Source: Engraulis encrasicolus (Eukaryota > Chordata > Actinopteri > Clupeiformes > Engraulidae). Taken from it: a stretch of DNA of 64,000 nucleotides. The stretch covers positions 53,704,714-53,768,713 of the forward strand of contig NC_085869.1 in NCBI RefSeq assembly GCF_034702125.1, read 5' to 3'. Made by a program: the position numbers and the translations under genes. The notes beneath the pieces are model-generated. The model saw nothing but the letters and a program-made list of their open reading frames with translations. It was not told the origin of the DNA and ran no database searches. This document shows, in pieces, positions 63,607-64,000 of the stretch; the first letter of the stretch is position 1, and every line of letters starts with the position of its first letter.

Positions 63607-64000
63607 CTACGTGGAGAGAGAGAGAGGGGGGGGGGTTATAAGCCGTTTTACATAAACACAAGGACCAACCTATAATGGACTTAAATTCTGACTTAAATAC
63701 AGTATTTCTGACCAAAATGCGATGCATCTGAGCACCTGTGGCTGAGGTTGTATGCAATACGACAGTGCATCTGCTTTGCAAGTTTTAGTACCCAGTACAT
63801 TTGCCTATGCTGCACCCAGAGCATGGCATGATTCACTCTCCCCTCCGATACCACAGTGCATTCATTCACATCCTTTACTCACACACTGATTATATGACAC
63901 CTTTGTATGACATCTTTGTATTATATCTTTGTAGATGAATGTGGGAATGGATAGCAGTTACAGTATTGAGGTATCAGATTAGGTGTCAGATTCTTTACTT
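63607..64000. other. esyt3: esyt3 intron at the window edge
   Basis: No further upstream exon (ER hairpin region) is recognisable before the window ends. Confidence 0.5.

Overview
This is nuclear DNA from a ray-finned (teleost) fish. The genes have many exons with GT..AG introns, the proteins match vertebrate families, and the spaces between exons are packed with fish-type DNA transposons (hAT-like and Tc1/mariner elements, foldback and TTAA-flanked MITEs), tRNA-derived SINEs and long CA/TG microsatellites. No bacterial, viral or organellar gene was recognised. All exon models were read by hand from splice signals, reading-frame phase and family resemblance.

Layout. (1) 2.7-6.9 kb, minus: a GIMAP/AIG1-type immune GTPase with a degenerate first G domain, an intact second one, a coiled coil made of 21-residue repeats, and a hydrophobic tail. 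(2) 10.5-12.9 kb, plus: faim, complete, 4 exons, 180 aa. (3) 17.3-23.3 kb, minus: parp9, complete, 8 coding exons, 836 aa, two macrodomains and an ART-like domain with Gln in place of the catalytic His; non-coding first exon(s) probably near 27.5-27.8 kb. (4) 27.9-46.8 kb, plus: parp14, complete, 19 exons, 1869 aa, with RRM/KH-like region, three macrodomains, WWE and a catalytic mono-ART domain. (5) 48.5-63.6 kb, minus: an extended synaptotagmin, best called esyt3, lacking its 5' exons (22 exons present, 753 codons).

How the genes fit together. parp9 and parp14 are head to head and share a short promoter with a textbook interferon-stimulated response element (GAAA repeated three times at 6-bp steps) about 70 bp before the parp14 start codon. 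In mammals PARP9 shares its promoter with DTX3L; no dtx3l is present here, so this looks like a different arrangement of the same interferon-responsive ADP-ribosylation module. The GIMAP-like gene adds a further immunity gene. From general knowledge, FAIM, ESYT3, PARP9 and PARP14 all lie on human 3q, which supports orthology. parp14 and esyt3 converge, with candidate poly(A) signals about 100 bp apart.

Non-genic content. Two long palindromes built from the 3' halves of Tc1-like transposases flank the parp9 coding exons: one 192 bp beyond its stop codon, one in its presumed first intron with a 2.2-kb TIR element nested inside. Several hAT-like MITEs have clean 8-bp target duplications. Esyt3 carries an in-phase duplicate of the last 14 codons of its linker exon.
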